Source: Gammaproteobacteria bacterium
GTDB lineage: Bacteria > Pseudomonadota > Gammaproteobacteria > Pseudomonadales > Azotimanducaceae
Reading direction: 5' to 3'
Length of the DNA stretch: 46,588 nucleotides
NCBI GenBank assembly: GCA_012961165.1
Contig: DTZW01000019.1
Span: forward strand, 1 to 46,588
The stretch's first letter is position 1; the number at the start of each line of letters is the position of its first letter. Shown in pieces: positions 25,910 to 34,739 of the stretch. The notes under the pieces were generated by a model, which worked only from the letters and a program-made list of their open reading frames with translations, was not told the DNA's origin and did not search any database. Position numbers and translations under genes: made by a program.

Positions 25910-26731
25910 ATGGAGCTAAAAACTCTCCGGTACGACGTACTGGACAAAATAGCGACTATTACGTTGAACCGGCCGCATCGCATGAATGCGTGGACTGGCC
26001 GAATGCATACTGAATACCGTTACGTTCTTGACCAGGCTGACAAGTGTTCTGATGTCCGTGCGATTGTAGTCACCGGCGAGGGTAAAGGTTTTTGTGTGGG
26101 TGCCGATACCAAAGCGCTTGAAGGTCATATTGAAAAAGGTGGTTACGACGCTGGCACGCCTGATGTTCTGGCGGAACCTGGCCAAGGTGTCAGTGCGGAT
26201 TTTGACGCATCTTTTGCATATCATTTTGGACTGTCAAAGCCTGTGGTTGCCGCCATGAATGGTCCGGCAGCCGGAGTCGGGCTGGTTCTGGCTTGTTTTG
26301 CAGACATTCGGTTTGCGGTGCCCGGTGTAAAGTTCACTACCGCTCATGGCAAGCTCAATTTTCCAGCAGAATATGGCTTGTCCTGGTTGCTCCCCAGGCT
26401 GATCGGATTGCCGCGGGCGAATGACTTGCTGCTAACCAGTCGAATCTTTACGTCTGATGAAGCGTTCACGTTAGGTCTGGTTAACAGGCTTGTTGAGCCT
26501 GAACTTCTTCTGAAGGAGACCTATGCGTATGTCCGGCAGATGATTGAAACAGTGTCTCCAGGATCGCTAAGAGAAACCCGATGGCAGATCTACAAGGATC
26601 TCCACAGGGATGTGGCCTCGTCGGTAAAGGACAGCGAGAGGTTAATCGATGCTATGAGCCGACAGAAAGATTTTACAGAGGGCGTGAATGCGTTCCTGGA
26701 GAAGCGGGTGCCTAACTGGACTGGGGAATAA
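25910..26731 (+). CDS. Enoyl-CoA hydratase/isomerase family protein
   Basis: This 273-residue crotonase-fold protein has LNRPHRMNAWTGRM, VTGEGKGFCVGADTKAL (oxyanion-hole region) and NGPAAGVGLVLACFADIRFAV, then HGKLNFPAEYGLSWLLPRLIGL. The two glutamates used by classical hydratases are not at the expected places (Leu and Ala instead). The Glu in PAEYG is near the position used by some isomerases. Activity as a hydratase is therefore uncertain. The Phe-Leu-Glu-Lys-Arg end (NAFLEKRVPNW) is typical of the family. It lies between the hydrolase and the MoxR gene. Confidence 0.92.
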   Translation: MELKTLRYDVLDKIATITLNRPHRMNAWTGRMHTEYRYVLDQADKCSDVRAIVVTGEGKGFCVGADTKALEGHIEKGGYDAGTPDVLAEPGQGVSADFDASFAYHFGLSKPVVAAMNGPAAGVGLVLACFADIRFAVPGVKFTTAHGKLNFPAEYGLSWLLPRLIGLPRANDLLLTSRIFTSDEAFTLGLVNRLVEPELLLKETYAYVRQMIETVSPGSLRETRWQIYKDLHRDVASSVKDSERLIDAMSRQKDFTEGVNAFLEKRVPNWTGE

Positions 26732-26775
26732 GCGGGTGGTATCAGAAATAAACATGAGATTAGTTGGAGAGTGAC

Positions 26776-27615
26776 TTGAGTACAGAATTAGCCACCGGAT
26801 ACGAACTACAGGATGAGCCTTACTACCTGCCGCTTGCGGATGAAGTCGAGGTGTTCATGGCAGCCTACGAGCAACGACTTCCTGTGCTACTCAAAGGGCC
26901 AACCGGTTGCGGTAAGACTCGATTTGTTGAGTACATGGCGCACCGCATTTATCGGCAGGGGGGAAACAGTATTAAGCAGCCTTTGCAGACAGTCGCCTGT
27001 CATGAGGATTTGTCTGCAACGGATTTGGTCGGCAGGTTCCTGCTTAAGGCGGAGGAGACGGTTTGGCAGGATGGGCCTCTATCCAGAGCAGTGAAAGAAG
27101 GATCAATCTGTTATCTGGACGAGATAGTTGAAGCCCGCAAAGACTCCACTGTATTGATTCACTCGTTAACGGATCACAGGAGAATTCTGCCGGTAGAGAA
27201 GCTGGGGATCATACTCGAGGCGCATCCGAACTTTTTGCTGGTGATTTCTTATAACCCGGGATACCAGAATGTACTGAAAGATCTGAAGACAAGTACCCGC
27301 CAAAGATTCATCGCTATTGATTTTGACTATCCTGAACACTCCGAGGAGGCCAGTATTATTGCGCATGAGAGTGGCGTAAGCGCGACATATTCAGACCAGC
27401 TGGCGCGCATTGGGCAGAAGATCAGAAATCTGCGAAGCCATGGTTTCGATGAAGGTGTCAGCACTCGGTTACTGGTCTATGCCGGGCAATTGATCGTCCA
27501 GGGTTTGCTCCCGCGTCGAGCCTGCGATGCTGCTATATCCAAAGCGGTTTCAGATGACGTTGAAGTGCAGCGAGCGATCGCTGAATTGGTCGACGCAGTC
27601 TTCCCCGCCGATTAG
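26776..27615 (+). CDS. MoxR-type AAA+ ATPase (CbbQ/NirQ/NorQ group)
   Basis: A TTG at 26776 follows GGAGA and gives 279 residues; the frame to 26764 adds only four. Walker A is GPTGCGKT (residues 41-48) and Walker B is [10 protein letters not shown] (about 111-120). [21 protein letters not shown] acts as sensor 1 and the arginine-finger region. The C-terminal part ([28 protein letters not shown]) is the CbbQ C-terminal domain. Proteins of this group form rings that remodel a client enzyme together with a VWA partner, which here is the next gene (gap 11 bp). In the known cases the clients are Rubisco (CbbQO) and NO reductase (NorQD); neither is in view. Confidence 0.93.
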   Translation: MSTELATGYELQDEPYYLPLADEVEVFMAAYEQRLPVLLKGPTGCGKTRFVEYMAHRIYRQGGNSIKQPLQTVACHEDLSATDLVGRFLLKAEETVWQDGPLSRAVKEGSICYLDEIVEARKDSTVLIHSLTDHRRILPVEKLGIILEAHPNFLLVISYNPGYQNVLKDLKTSTRQRFIAIDFDYPEHSEEASIIAHESGVSATYSDQLARIGQKIRNLRSHGFDEGVSTRLLVYAGQLIVQGLLPRRACDAAISKAVSDDVEVQRAIAELVDAVFPAD

Positions 27616-27626
27616 GTCACTATCTC

Positions 27627-30600
27627 GTGGAACCAAAAAGTACACACAGTACAGAAGAAGCAGCGGAGCGACTTTGGCTGATTAACCGGGATACCGCCGC
27701 GCGTTTCAGGTCGACAATAGCTTCTCTTGGAGCTGTTTTTGCCCCTGAGCAGATAAATCGCCTTGCCGAAAGCTGTGTCACCATTGCAGATTCTGGCTGG
27801 CGTTCATTTGAGACGGTGAACCTGTTGCTGGAAATCGCAGCAGTGACTGATCATCCGGCGCGACTGATGGAGATCACGAAGGCCGCAGAACAGCTCTCTG
27901 GTTATTCGTTTGAACCGGCCGCTAATTACCTTCAGATGGTGCTGGCTGCAGTCGAAGTCGGCCACTCGAAGGAGATATCCGAGCTGGAGCAGGCCGGTTT
28001 AGCGCTGCATTCGAAGTACCAGCATGCTTCCGGTTTGATCGGAGGTTACTTTAGCGCCGCGCAGACTCTTCTTGCCCGTGGCGACGGTGATAATCTCCTT
28101 TGTTGGGTGGAAGTGGCTCGCGGCATGTTCGACCTTGGGCGTGATGACCTGTTCCGATTCCTGGTATTGAGTGAGCAGTCTGCCAACGTTTCCTGGGAGA
28201 TGGTTAGACGGTTTCAGGTGAAGTCTACTCAAGGTTGCCTCGTCTATCTTGATCATGTTGGTCATCTTCACGATAGGTTTTCCGGCGCTCAAATGACGTT
28301 GGTCGAGTCTGCCATGCTAAAACATGTGGACTCCTCGTTTGAAGACCTGATCGACTCTTTCGAATCTCTGCATGCTTTTGATCCCGGTCAGGTTTCATTG
28401 ATCCTGGCGCTGGGAACGGACATTGAACATGTGAACAATTTAGCGGCGTTCAATAGAAATGCGGGAAAGCTTCCATTGGGTCGTCAGAACGTCATCAGGC
28501 AATGGGTCGAGTTCGGCAATGAGGTTGCCCGGGGTAACGAGTTTGCCGGGCAGGCTTACTTCAATCTGGAGTCTATGCGATCGAACGAGATGCTCGCATC
28601 CTTGCAGGGGCAGGTTTCATTTGAAGATCATCGGCGAACATTCGATCTGCTTGCAGAAGCGATCACTGCAAAAAATGTTGTCGTGGAGAGCATTGATGGG
28701 ACTTATGATGCAACGAACCGCTACCTGGAAGGGCTGCGTGGTGATGGTTCAGGCCTGGGGTTGCCCGATAATGATGGGCGGGTGGTGCGCTTGCCTCAGA
28801 CCGTCAATATCTTCGAGGCTGAAGCTGACAACTTCGGGTTTTACAAAGTATCGCTTTTCCATCAACTCGGTTACGCGGAGTTCGGCTGTTTTGCACAGAT
28901 TGAAACAATTAACACCGTGCTGGGCACTTATCCGGACCGTCTGCTGGCAGAGCGCCTGTTCCTGATTGCAGAGGATGCCCGAATCGACTGGCAGCTCGCG
29001 AATTGGTACCCCGGCATACAGCCGCAGCTAAAGCGGCAAAAAAAAAGGGCTGCCCAGGCAAGGCCGGTTAAAGAGCGAAGCCGTAAAGCGCAGTTACTGG
29101 AGGTTCTTGTCCAGACCAGCCTGGACTCACCCTATGAAAAGTATGTGCGTCAAATCTACTGGCCCGAGGCGGCGCTCCTACGGCAAACACTCGGTAGTTT
29201 AAAAAAGGCAACTGCGGGCATCGATGAAGTGCTGAATGTCGTTGGCCAATGTTACCGGTTACTTGAATCCCCGGGTGAGGATGGGTCCGGTCAAGGCATG
29301 ACGAATATCAAGACGGCGGAAATGGGCATGCTCCTGGAGGAGCTACCAGAGCCCGTACCTTATCGGGGACAGATTGATGTGGAGCAGGTTAACTCCACAC
29401 TAAAAATTGATGCCCTGGTTGAAGAACTCCAGGAACAACTTGATGCTATGCCCGACCAGCCTCCGGGTGCCGAAATGCCTGGAAGCGACCAGGACCAGGT
29501 TGAGTTGGGAGATTTAAAGAAAGGCGATGTCGGAGAAGGTGTTGCTATGTTACTCACCGAACTTGAGAACGTGCTTGGAAGTGAGCCGGGAGAAATTGAT
29601 CCTGGAGACAAAGAAGGACTGTTTGAGTTTCTGGGAGGAATATCCTCGCGCTCGAGCGATGCGAGTGAGCATCAATATGATGAATGGGACTATCAGATTT
29701 CAGACTATCGATCCAAGTGGTGTACTTTGTTCGAGTACAGGGAATTGGACGTAGACGAACAGTATGTCAACACCGTGCTTCGGGACCACCAGGACCTGGC
29801 GAGAAAAATTCGTCAGCAGCTGAACAAGGTAAAGCCGGAGATGTTACGAAAGGTAAAAGGCGTCGAGGAAGGAGAAGAGCTCGACCTGGAACGCACCGTT
29901 TCATATGTGGTTGATCGCAGGGCCGGGCTAACACCAGATGACAACATTTACATCCAACGTCAGAGAAAAGACCGGGATGTCTCTACGCTGTTTCTGTTGG
30001 ATATGAGCGCGTCGACTGACGATATTATTTCTGATCCTGATGCCGATACTCTAGAGCCTTTGGACATTGATGATGATGAATACCTCGTCGACTTCTTTCA
30101 AAAGAAGAAGGCGCAGGACGAAGTCGCCCGAAGGATTATTGATGTAGAAAAAGAGTCTGTTGTTTTGATGGCAGACGCGCTTGAATCTCTGGGAGATGCT
30201 TATTCGGTTTGTGGTTTCTCTGGGTATGGGCGGGACCAGGTCGATTACTATCTTTGCAAGGATTTCGATGAGCCATTCAACGCGTTAAGCAAGGGGCGTA
30301 TCGGGGGAATCAAACCCTGCCGAAGTACGCGCATGGGACCACCGATCCGCCATGCGACCCGCCGCCTTATCGAAACGGGCTCCAGGATCAAAGCACTCAT
30401 TATCATGTCAGACGGTTATCCCCAGGACCATGATTATGGTACCGACAGGAATTCGCGGGATTATGGTTTGATGGATACGATGAAGGCATTATCAGAGGCT
30501 AAGCAACAGGGCGTGCTGACATACTGTTTGACAGTTGATCCATCAGGCCATGACTACCTGCGTGCGATGTGTGCGGACAGCCAGTATATGGTGATTCAGG

Positions 30601-30656
30601 ATTTGCAGCAGTTACCGGAGGAGGTCTCCCGGGTTTACAGAAGCCTGACTGGCTAA
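27627..30656 (+). CDS. VWA-domain protein, CbbO/NorD type (partner of the MoxR ATPase)
   Basis: This 1009-residue protein begins at a GTG. Residues 1-500 are a helical scaffold (AEQLSGYSFEPAANYLQMV, LPLGRQNVIRQWVEFGNEV). Residues 630-720 are acidic linker (DLKKGDVGEGVAML). The NorD/CbbO signature YDEWDYQISDYRSKWCTL follows, and the C-terminal VWA domain has its MIDAS residues intact: D792-x-S794-x-S796 (LDMSAST) and Asp929 (IIMSDGYPQD). Such proteins bind the MoxR ring through the VWA domain and recruit the client. Length is above CbbO (about 770), mostly from the N-terminal scaffold. The gene closes the four-gene operon. Confidence 0.93.
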   Translation: MEPKSTHSTEEAAERLWLINRDTAARFRSTIASLGAVFAPEQINRLAESCVTIADSGWRSFETVNLLLEIAAVTDHPARLMEITKAAEQLSGYSFEPAANYLQMVLAAVEVGHSKEISELEQAGLALHSKYQHASGLIGGYFSAAQTLLARGDGDNLLCWVEVARGMFDLGRDDLFRFLVLSEQSANVSWEMVRRFQVKSTQGCLVYLDHVGHLHDRFSGAQMTLVESAMLKHVDSSFEDLIDSFESLHAFDPGQVSLILALGTDIEHVNNLAAFNRNAGKLPLGRQNVIRQWVEFGNEVARGNEFAGQAYFNLESMRSNEMLASLQGQVSFEDHRRTFDLLAEAITAKNVVVESIDGTYDATNRYLEGLRGDGSGLGLPDNDGRVVRLPQTVNIFEAEADNFGFYKVSLFHQLGYAEFGCFAQIETINTVLGTYPDRLLAERLFLIAEDARIDWQLANWYPGIQPQLKRQKKRAAQARPVKERSRKAQLLEVLVQTSLDSPYEKYVRQIYWPEAALLRQTLGSLKKATAGIDEVLNVVGQCYRLLESPGEDGSGQGMTNIKTAEMGMLLEELPEPVPYRGQIDVEQVNSTLKIDALVEELQEQLDAMPDQPPGAEMPGSDQDQVELGDLKKGDVGEGVAMLLTELENVLGSEPGEIDPGDKEGLFEFLGGISSRSSDASEHQYDEWDYQISDYRSKWCTLFEYRELDVDEQYVNTVLRDHQDLARKIRQQLNKVKPEMLRKVKGVEEGEELDLERTVSYVVDRRAGLTPDDNIYIQRQRKDRDVSTLFLLDMSASTDDIISDPDADTLEPLDIDDDEYLVDFFQKKKAQDEVARRIIDVEKESVVLMADALESLGDAYSVCGFSGYGRDQVDYYLCKDFDEPFNALSKGRIGGIKPCRSTRMGPPIRHATRRLIETGSRIKALIIMSDGYPQDHDYGTDRNSRDYGLMDTMKALSEAKQQGVLTYCLTVDPSGHDYLRAMCADSQYMVIQDLQQLPEEVSRVYRSLTG

Positions 30657-30770
30657 TCTGGTGATCGCTGCAAATAGCCGGTGACTGAACTAGATGAGAA
30701 CAGCGTTAACTTCAGATAGGATGGTTTCAGCGTAATGACAAAAAAGAACAAGAACGCGTACTAAAGCACA

Positions 30771-31412
30771 ATGACAGAAACATCCGATGACTTACCCGGC
30801 AGCTATCACCATGGTGATCTTCGCCTAGCGATACTCAAGGCTGCATGCGATCACCTGCGACGGGAAAATGCGGAGTCCCTGAGCCTGCGAGCCCTGGCGA
30901 GGGGAATTGGTGTTTCACAAACAGCCCCTTATCGTCACTTTGATTCGAAGAACGCCCTGTTCGCAGGTATTGCCACCTGGGGTTTTCAGATCCTGGGCGG
31001 CCAGATGCAGGCATCGCTGGCTGACCAGACGTCACCAATGGAATCATTTTTGACCCTTGGGCGTTGTTACCTGGACTTCTCACGCGAGCATGCCGAAAAG
31101 TATCAGTTGTTTTTTGATTCAAGCCTGGTTGAATTCGGTGAGTATCCCAGGCTGCAGGAAGCGAGCGGGGTTTGCTTCGACCATTTGTTGGACGTGATTC
31201 GGCTTGGTCAGCAGGATCGGTTGTTTGTAGAGCGGGAAGAGGAAGAAATTGCGGCTATTGTCTGGGCAGGCCTGCATGGAATGGCGAGCTTGCTGCAGTT
31301 GAAACATGGACGCCAGGGTCTGACTGACCGGCCCGTGGGAAAAGCGATCAGGTTTCTCGCCGAACAACAGGATCAAACGCTAAACCTGTTATTGCGTTCC
31401 GTTCTCAAGTAG
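30771..31412 (+). CDS. TetR/AcrR-family transcriptional regulator
   Basis: This 213-residue protein has an N-terminal three-helix DNA-binding domain (YHHGDLRLAILKAACDHLRRE, SLRALARGIGVSQTAPYRHFDSKNALFAGIATWGF). The C-terminal ligand domain has the WAGLHGMASLLQL stretch of the WHG-type TetR group. Genes it controls are not shown by the sequence; it sits between the MoxR/VWA cluster and pdxA. No clear palindromic operator was found upstream. The ligand is unknown. Confidence 0.93.
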   Translation: MTETSDDLPGSYHHGDLRLAILKAACDHLRRENAESLSLRALARGIGVSQTAPYRHFDSKNALFAGIATWGFQILGGQMQASLADQTSPMESFLTLGRCYLDFSREHAEKYQLFFDSSLVEFGEYPRLQEASGVCFDHLLDVIRLGQQDRLFVEREEEEIAAIVWAGLHGMASLLQLKHGRQGLTDRPVGKAIRFLAEQQDQTLNLLLRSVLK

Positions 31413-31505
31413 TTTCCAGGCCCAGGCGTTATCATTGTTACGATAACCAACAGTGTAACAACTGATCTAAGCCGCATTGATCGTTTTACTCACTAAGGAG
31501 AAACC

Positions 31506-32504
31506 ATGAAAAAGCCTCTGCTGGCTATTACGATGGGTGACCCGGCGGGCGTTGGCGCAGAAATTGTCGTAAAGGCCTACAACGAACTGAGTAGTGGTGG
31601 CGCAACAATCTTTGTCATAGGGTCAGCTGATTGCCTGCGCCAGGCGATGCAGCAGACTGGCTGCCAACACCGGATTAAGGTCATAGAGTCACCCGAAGAT
31701 ATCGTCGATTCCCTGCAGACTATCCAGGTGCTTGAGCCCGTCTCATTTGATGCCTCCAGCCTGGTAGTAGGGCAGGTCGCGGCATCCTGCGGGGAAGCCG
31801 CGGTGAGGTACTTCGAAACAGCTGTAACGCTCTGCCTTGATGCCCGGATTCAGGGTGTTGTGACCTGTCCAATCAATAAGGAAGCGGTTCACGCGGCGGG
31901 TTTTCACGGGGACATTGGTCACCAGGAAATTCTGTCCCGGATGACCCACGCGGAGTTGACGGCCACAATGCTGATGACAACAGGATTAAAGGTTGCTCAC
32001 CTCTCAACCCATAAATCGCTCGCAGAGGCGGTCGCCTATGTGAAACAACCCGTTCTGGTAGAAAAACTCAGGTTGACAGTTGAGAGTCTTGAGAACTGGG
32101 GGATCAGTAGCCCAAGGGTTGCTGTTGCTGCGCTAAATCCTCACGGTGGTGAGGGCGGCTTGCTGGGGCGAGAAGAAATTGAAGAAATCACGCCCGCTGT
32201 AGCAACCTGCCAATCCCTTGGCCTGGATGTCAGGGGCCCTTTTCCAGCTGACTCGATTTTCTATCGGGCGATTAATGGTGAGTTTGATGCTGTGCTAGCG
32301 CTTTATCATGACCAGGGACATATCGCGATTAAAGTCCATAACTTCGAGGAAAGTATTACGGCAACCATGGGTATTCCGTTCATTCGTACCTCGGTAGATC
32401 ACGGTACGGCGTTCGATATTGCAGGCCAGAATCGCGCCGATGCAGGGGGGCTCATCGAGGCAACTCGGGCAGCTATTAATATGTTAAATCAATCACTTAC
32501 ATAG
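31506..32504 (+). CDS. pdxA: 4-hydroxythreonine-4-phosphate dehydrogenase
   Basis: This 332-residue protein has the PdxA motifs: ITMGDPAGVGAEIVVKAY at the N-terminus, VVTCPINKEAVHAAGFHGDIGHQEIL, VAHLSTHKSLAEA, ALNPHGGEGGLLGREE, the metal-site region ALYHDQGHIAIK and DHGTAFDIAGQNRADAGGLIEA. It oxidises 4-phosphohydroxy-L-threonine with NAD in vitamin B6 synthesis. AAGGAG precedes the ATG. Unlike the common surA-pdxA-ksgA order, it stands alone here, so it could be a second paralogue that acts on other 4-hydroxy acid phosphates; the sequence does not decide. Confidence 0.93.
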   Translation: MKKPLLAITMGDPAGVGAEIVVKAYNELSSGGATIFVIGSADCLRQAMQQTGCQHRIKVIESPEDIVDSLQTIQVLEPVSFDASSLVVGQVAASCGEAAVRYFETAVTLCLDARIQGVVTCPINKEAVHAAGFHGDIGHQEILSRMTHAELTATMLMTTGLKVAHLSTHKSLAEAVAYVKQPVLVEKLRLTVESLENWGISSPRVAVAALNPHGGEGGLLGREEIEEITPAVATCQSLGLDVRGPFPADSIFYRAINGEFDAVLALYHDQGHIAIKVHNFEESITATMGIPFIRTSVDHGTAFDIAGQNRADAGGLIEATRAAINMLNQSLT

Positions 32505-32543
32505 CATTTCGAATATGCTACTGTTGTCGCCCCGCAAGGGTGA

Positions 32544-33737
32544 ATGTCTCCGGAATACGCCTTCATGCAATGGAAAAATTGGTCGGGTCGCCAACGGGCC
32601 TCACTGGAATCTCTTGTTTTTGTCCGCAGCGAAGCTGACGCCTCTGCTGTTGTAAGCCAGTGTGCGCAGGCGGGCAAGACGATCCGTGTCGCTGGCGCCG
32701 GCCATAGCCACGCTCCTGTGGTCACCAATGATTCCATCATTGTCGATAGCAGTGGCCTGGCAGGACTTCTTGAGGTCGACAGGCCAGCTCAGGAAGCCTG
32801 GATCAGGGCGGGCACTTCGATTTACAGCCTCGGCGGTCAATTACACGACCATGGACTGGCGTTAAAAAACCAGGGTGATATAGACCGTCAACTACTTGGC
32901 GGCGCTATTGCGACGGGTACTCATGGTACTGGCCGCAATCTTCAGAATATTTCAGCCTCGGTCACTGGGCTGCACATCATATTAGCTAATGGCGAGCAGG
33001 TTGAGTGCTCGAACAGCGAGCTGCCTGATCTATTCAACATCGCGCGCCTTAGTGTGGGGTCTGCTGGCCTGATCACTCGTATCAGGATGAAGTTGCAGGA
33101 GAGCGCGGTCCTTAGCGAACAGATTCATGTCGCCAGCTATGATGACACCATTAATCGAATTACAGCGCTGATTGCCGAAAACGACAGGTTTGAATTCTTC
33201 TGGTATCCGGGAACTGACGAGGCGAATATCAAGACGATCAATCCAGCGGCAACCGAACCCGAATACCCGCTGGCGGAAGAGGGCGGAAGAGTTGCCTGGA
33301 GCTACGAGGTTCTGCCAAGTCACAGGCCACATCTGCATACGGAGATGGAATACAGTGTCCCTGCAGCGAATGGCCAGGCGTGTTTCGCTGAGATTCGACA
33401 GCTGATCCATCGCCAGTTCCCGGATGTGCGCTGGCCAGTGGAATATCGCACGGTTGCTGCTGACGATATCTGGCTGTCAATGGCGTCAGATCGCGATACC
33501 GTCACGATATCTGTTCACCAGGACATCAAGCTGGATGAAGAACCATACTATCGGGCCTGTGAAGAGGTATTTCTAGCTTATGGTGGCCGCCCCCACTGGG
33601 GCAAGGTGAATTACCTGAACGGAGATGATTTTGCCCGGATTTATCCACGATGGCATGACTGGTGGAGTGTTCGTGATAAGTATGACCCGGGAGGTGTATT
33701 CCTCAATGACTACGCGAGAGGTCTGCACCCAAAGTAG
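32544..33737 (+). CDS. FAD-linked oxidase, aldonolactone/alditol oxidase type
   Basis: The protein has 397 residues. The N-terminal PCMH/FAD_binding_4 domain has IRVAGAGHSHAPVV (the His likely carries covalent FAD, as known in alditol oxidases), DIDRQLLGGAIATGTHGTG and VGSAGLITRIRMKL. The C-terminal ALO domain ends in GGRPHWGKVNYLN and YPRWHDWWSVRDKYDPGGVF, the HWGK signature. It should oxidise a sugar lactone or alditol with O2. It begins 39 bp after pdxA on the same strand, perhaps co-transcribed. The exact sugar is unknown. Confidence 0.92.
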   Translation: MSPEYAFMQWKNWSGRQRASLESLVFVRSEADASAVVSQCAQAGKTIRVAGAGHSHAPVVTNDSIIVDSSGLAGLLEVDRPAQEAWIRAGTSIYSLGGQLHDHGLALKNQGDIDRQLLGGAIATGTHGTGRNLQNISASVTGLHIILANGEQVECSNSELPDLFNIARLSVGSAGLITRIRMKLQESAVLSEQIHVASYDDTINRITALIAENDRFEFFWYPGTDEANIKTINPAATEPEYPLAEEGGRVAWSYEVLPSHRPHLHTEMEYSVPAANGQACFAEIRQLIHRQFPDVRWPVEYRTVAADDIWLSMASDRDTVTISVHQDIKLDEEPYYRACEEVFLAYGGRPHWGKVNYLNGDDFARIYPRWHDWWSVRDKYDPGGVFLNDYARGLHPK

Positions 33738-33792
33738 TCTGTTAGCTGGGCGGCCAGCCCATTAAGCTGTTAACCCTTGATTACAAAACCAT

Positions 33793-33813
33793 TAATCATT
33801 AACTTGTTAATCA
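33793..33813. promoter_or_regulatory. Possible operator: TTAATCA direct repeats and ATTAAC-TT-GTTAAT palindrome
   Basis: The 14-bp palindrome ATTAACTTGTTAAT (33798-33811) is framed by two TTAATCA copies 14 bp apart, about 27 bp upstream of the enoyl-CoA hydratase start. It could be a regulator site; no binding protein is implied by the sequence. Confidence 0.3.
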
Positions 33814-33837
33814 ACCAAAGAAACTGCTGAGCTGAAT

Positions 33838-34617
33838 ATGTCCTATGAAAATGTTGCGATCGACTACATTGATCATGTAGCGATCCTAAAGTTAAACGCG
33901 CCTGAGGTGTTGAACGCATTGTCGCCTGATATGGTTCAGGAATTGTCGTCTGCCATCACAGATATCATCCAAAGTGATGCACGATGTCTGTTGATAACTG
34001 GAGAAGGTCGCGCGTTTTGTGCGGGTGCCAACTTGCAGCCAAAGGGGGCGGCTGATGGCCTGCCACCTGCTGGCAGTGTCCTTGAAACGCACTATCACCC
34101 GGTAATGACCAAGCTCCGGAATATGGAAATCCCCATGGTGAGTGCTGTCAATGGCCCGGCCGTGGGAGTAGGCATGAGCTTTGCCGTGATGGCGGATATT
34201 GTTGTCGCAGCTCGAAGCGCTTACTTCCTTCAGGCATTCGCCAATATCGGGCTGGTACCCGATGGCGGTGCTACCCATCTGCTTCCCCGCATAATTGGTT
34301 GGAGGCGGGCAGTGGAACTCTCTATGCTCGCCGAACGTTTGCCCGCTGAAACTGCCCTTGATTGGGGGCTGGTTAACCGGGTTGTAGATGACGACAAGCT
34401 GATGGAAGAGGCGCTAGGTTTGGCTACACGCCTGGCGAACGGGCCAAGGTCCCTCGGCCTCATGCGCAAAGCCTATTGGGAGACATTTTCCAACAGTTAC
34501 GCGGAACAGTTCCAACTGGAGGCTAAGCTGCAGGGAATTGCCGGGGCATCGGAGGATAACAGGGAGGGTGTGAAAGCGTTTCTTGAGAAACGACCCGCCA
34601 GATTTACGGGCAAATAG
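33838..34617 (+). CDS. Enoyl-CoA hydratase/isomerase family protein (PaaG-like)
   Basis: This 259-residue protein has LNAPEVLNALSPDMV, LLITGEGRAFCAGANLQP, VNGPAVGVGMSFAVMADIV, FANIGLVPDGGATHLLPRIIG and the end AFLEKRPARFTGK. The usual hydratase glutamates are replaced (Met and Phe), while the Asp in VPDGG is the residue known to act in PaaG-type isomerases and in several enoyl-CoA isomerases. An isomerase role is plausible. It is followed 122 bp later by an acyl-CoA dehydrogenase, so the pair may work on the same acyl-CoA. Confidence 0.92.
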   Translation: MSYENVAIDYIDHVAILKLNAPEVLNALSPDMVQELSSAITDIIQSDARCLLITGEGRAFCAGANLQPKGAADGLPPAGSVLETHYHPVMTKLRNMEIPMVSAVNGPAVGVGMSFAVMADIVVAARSAYFLQAFANIGLVPDGGATHLLPRIIGWRRAVELSMLAERLPAETALDWGLVNRVVDDDKLMEEALGLATRLANGPRSLGLMRKAYWETFSNSYAEQFQLEAKLQGIAGASEDNREGVKAFLEKRPARFTGK

Positions 34618-34739
34618 TCGCGCAAGTCGCTAAATATCCACCGTGAATTCACCTTTATTGCCGGGCAGCATCCTGGCTGCGACAATGGTAGTATTGTCCG
34701 CTGTTTGAATTGGTACAGATCAGATTTAGGAGCTAAGAA

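Noticed and set aside
26776-30656. Annotation of the MoxR-VWA pair as cbbQ-cbbO or norQ-norD
   Set aside because: Family resemblance is clear, but there is no Rubisco or NO reductase gene here, so the specific names would claim a client not supported.
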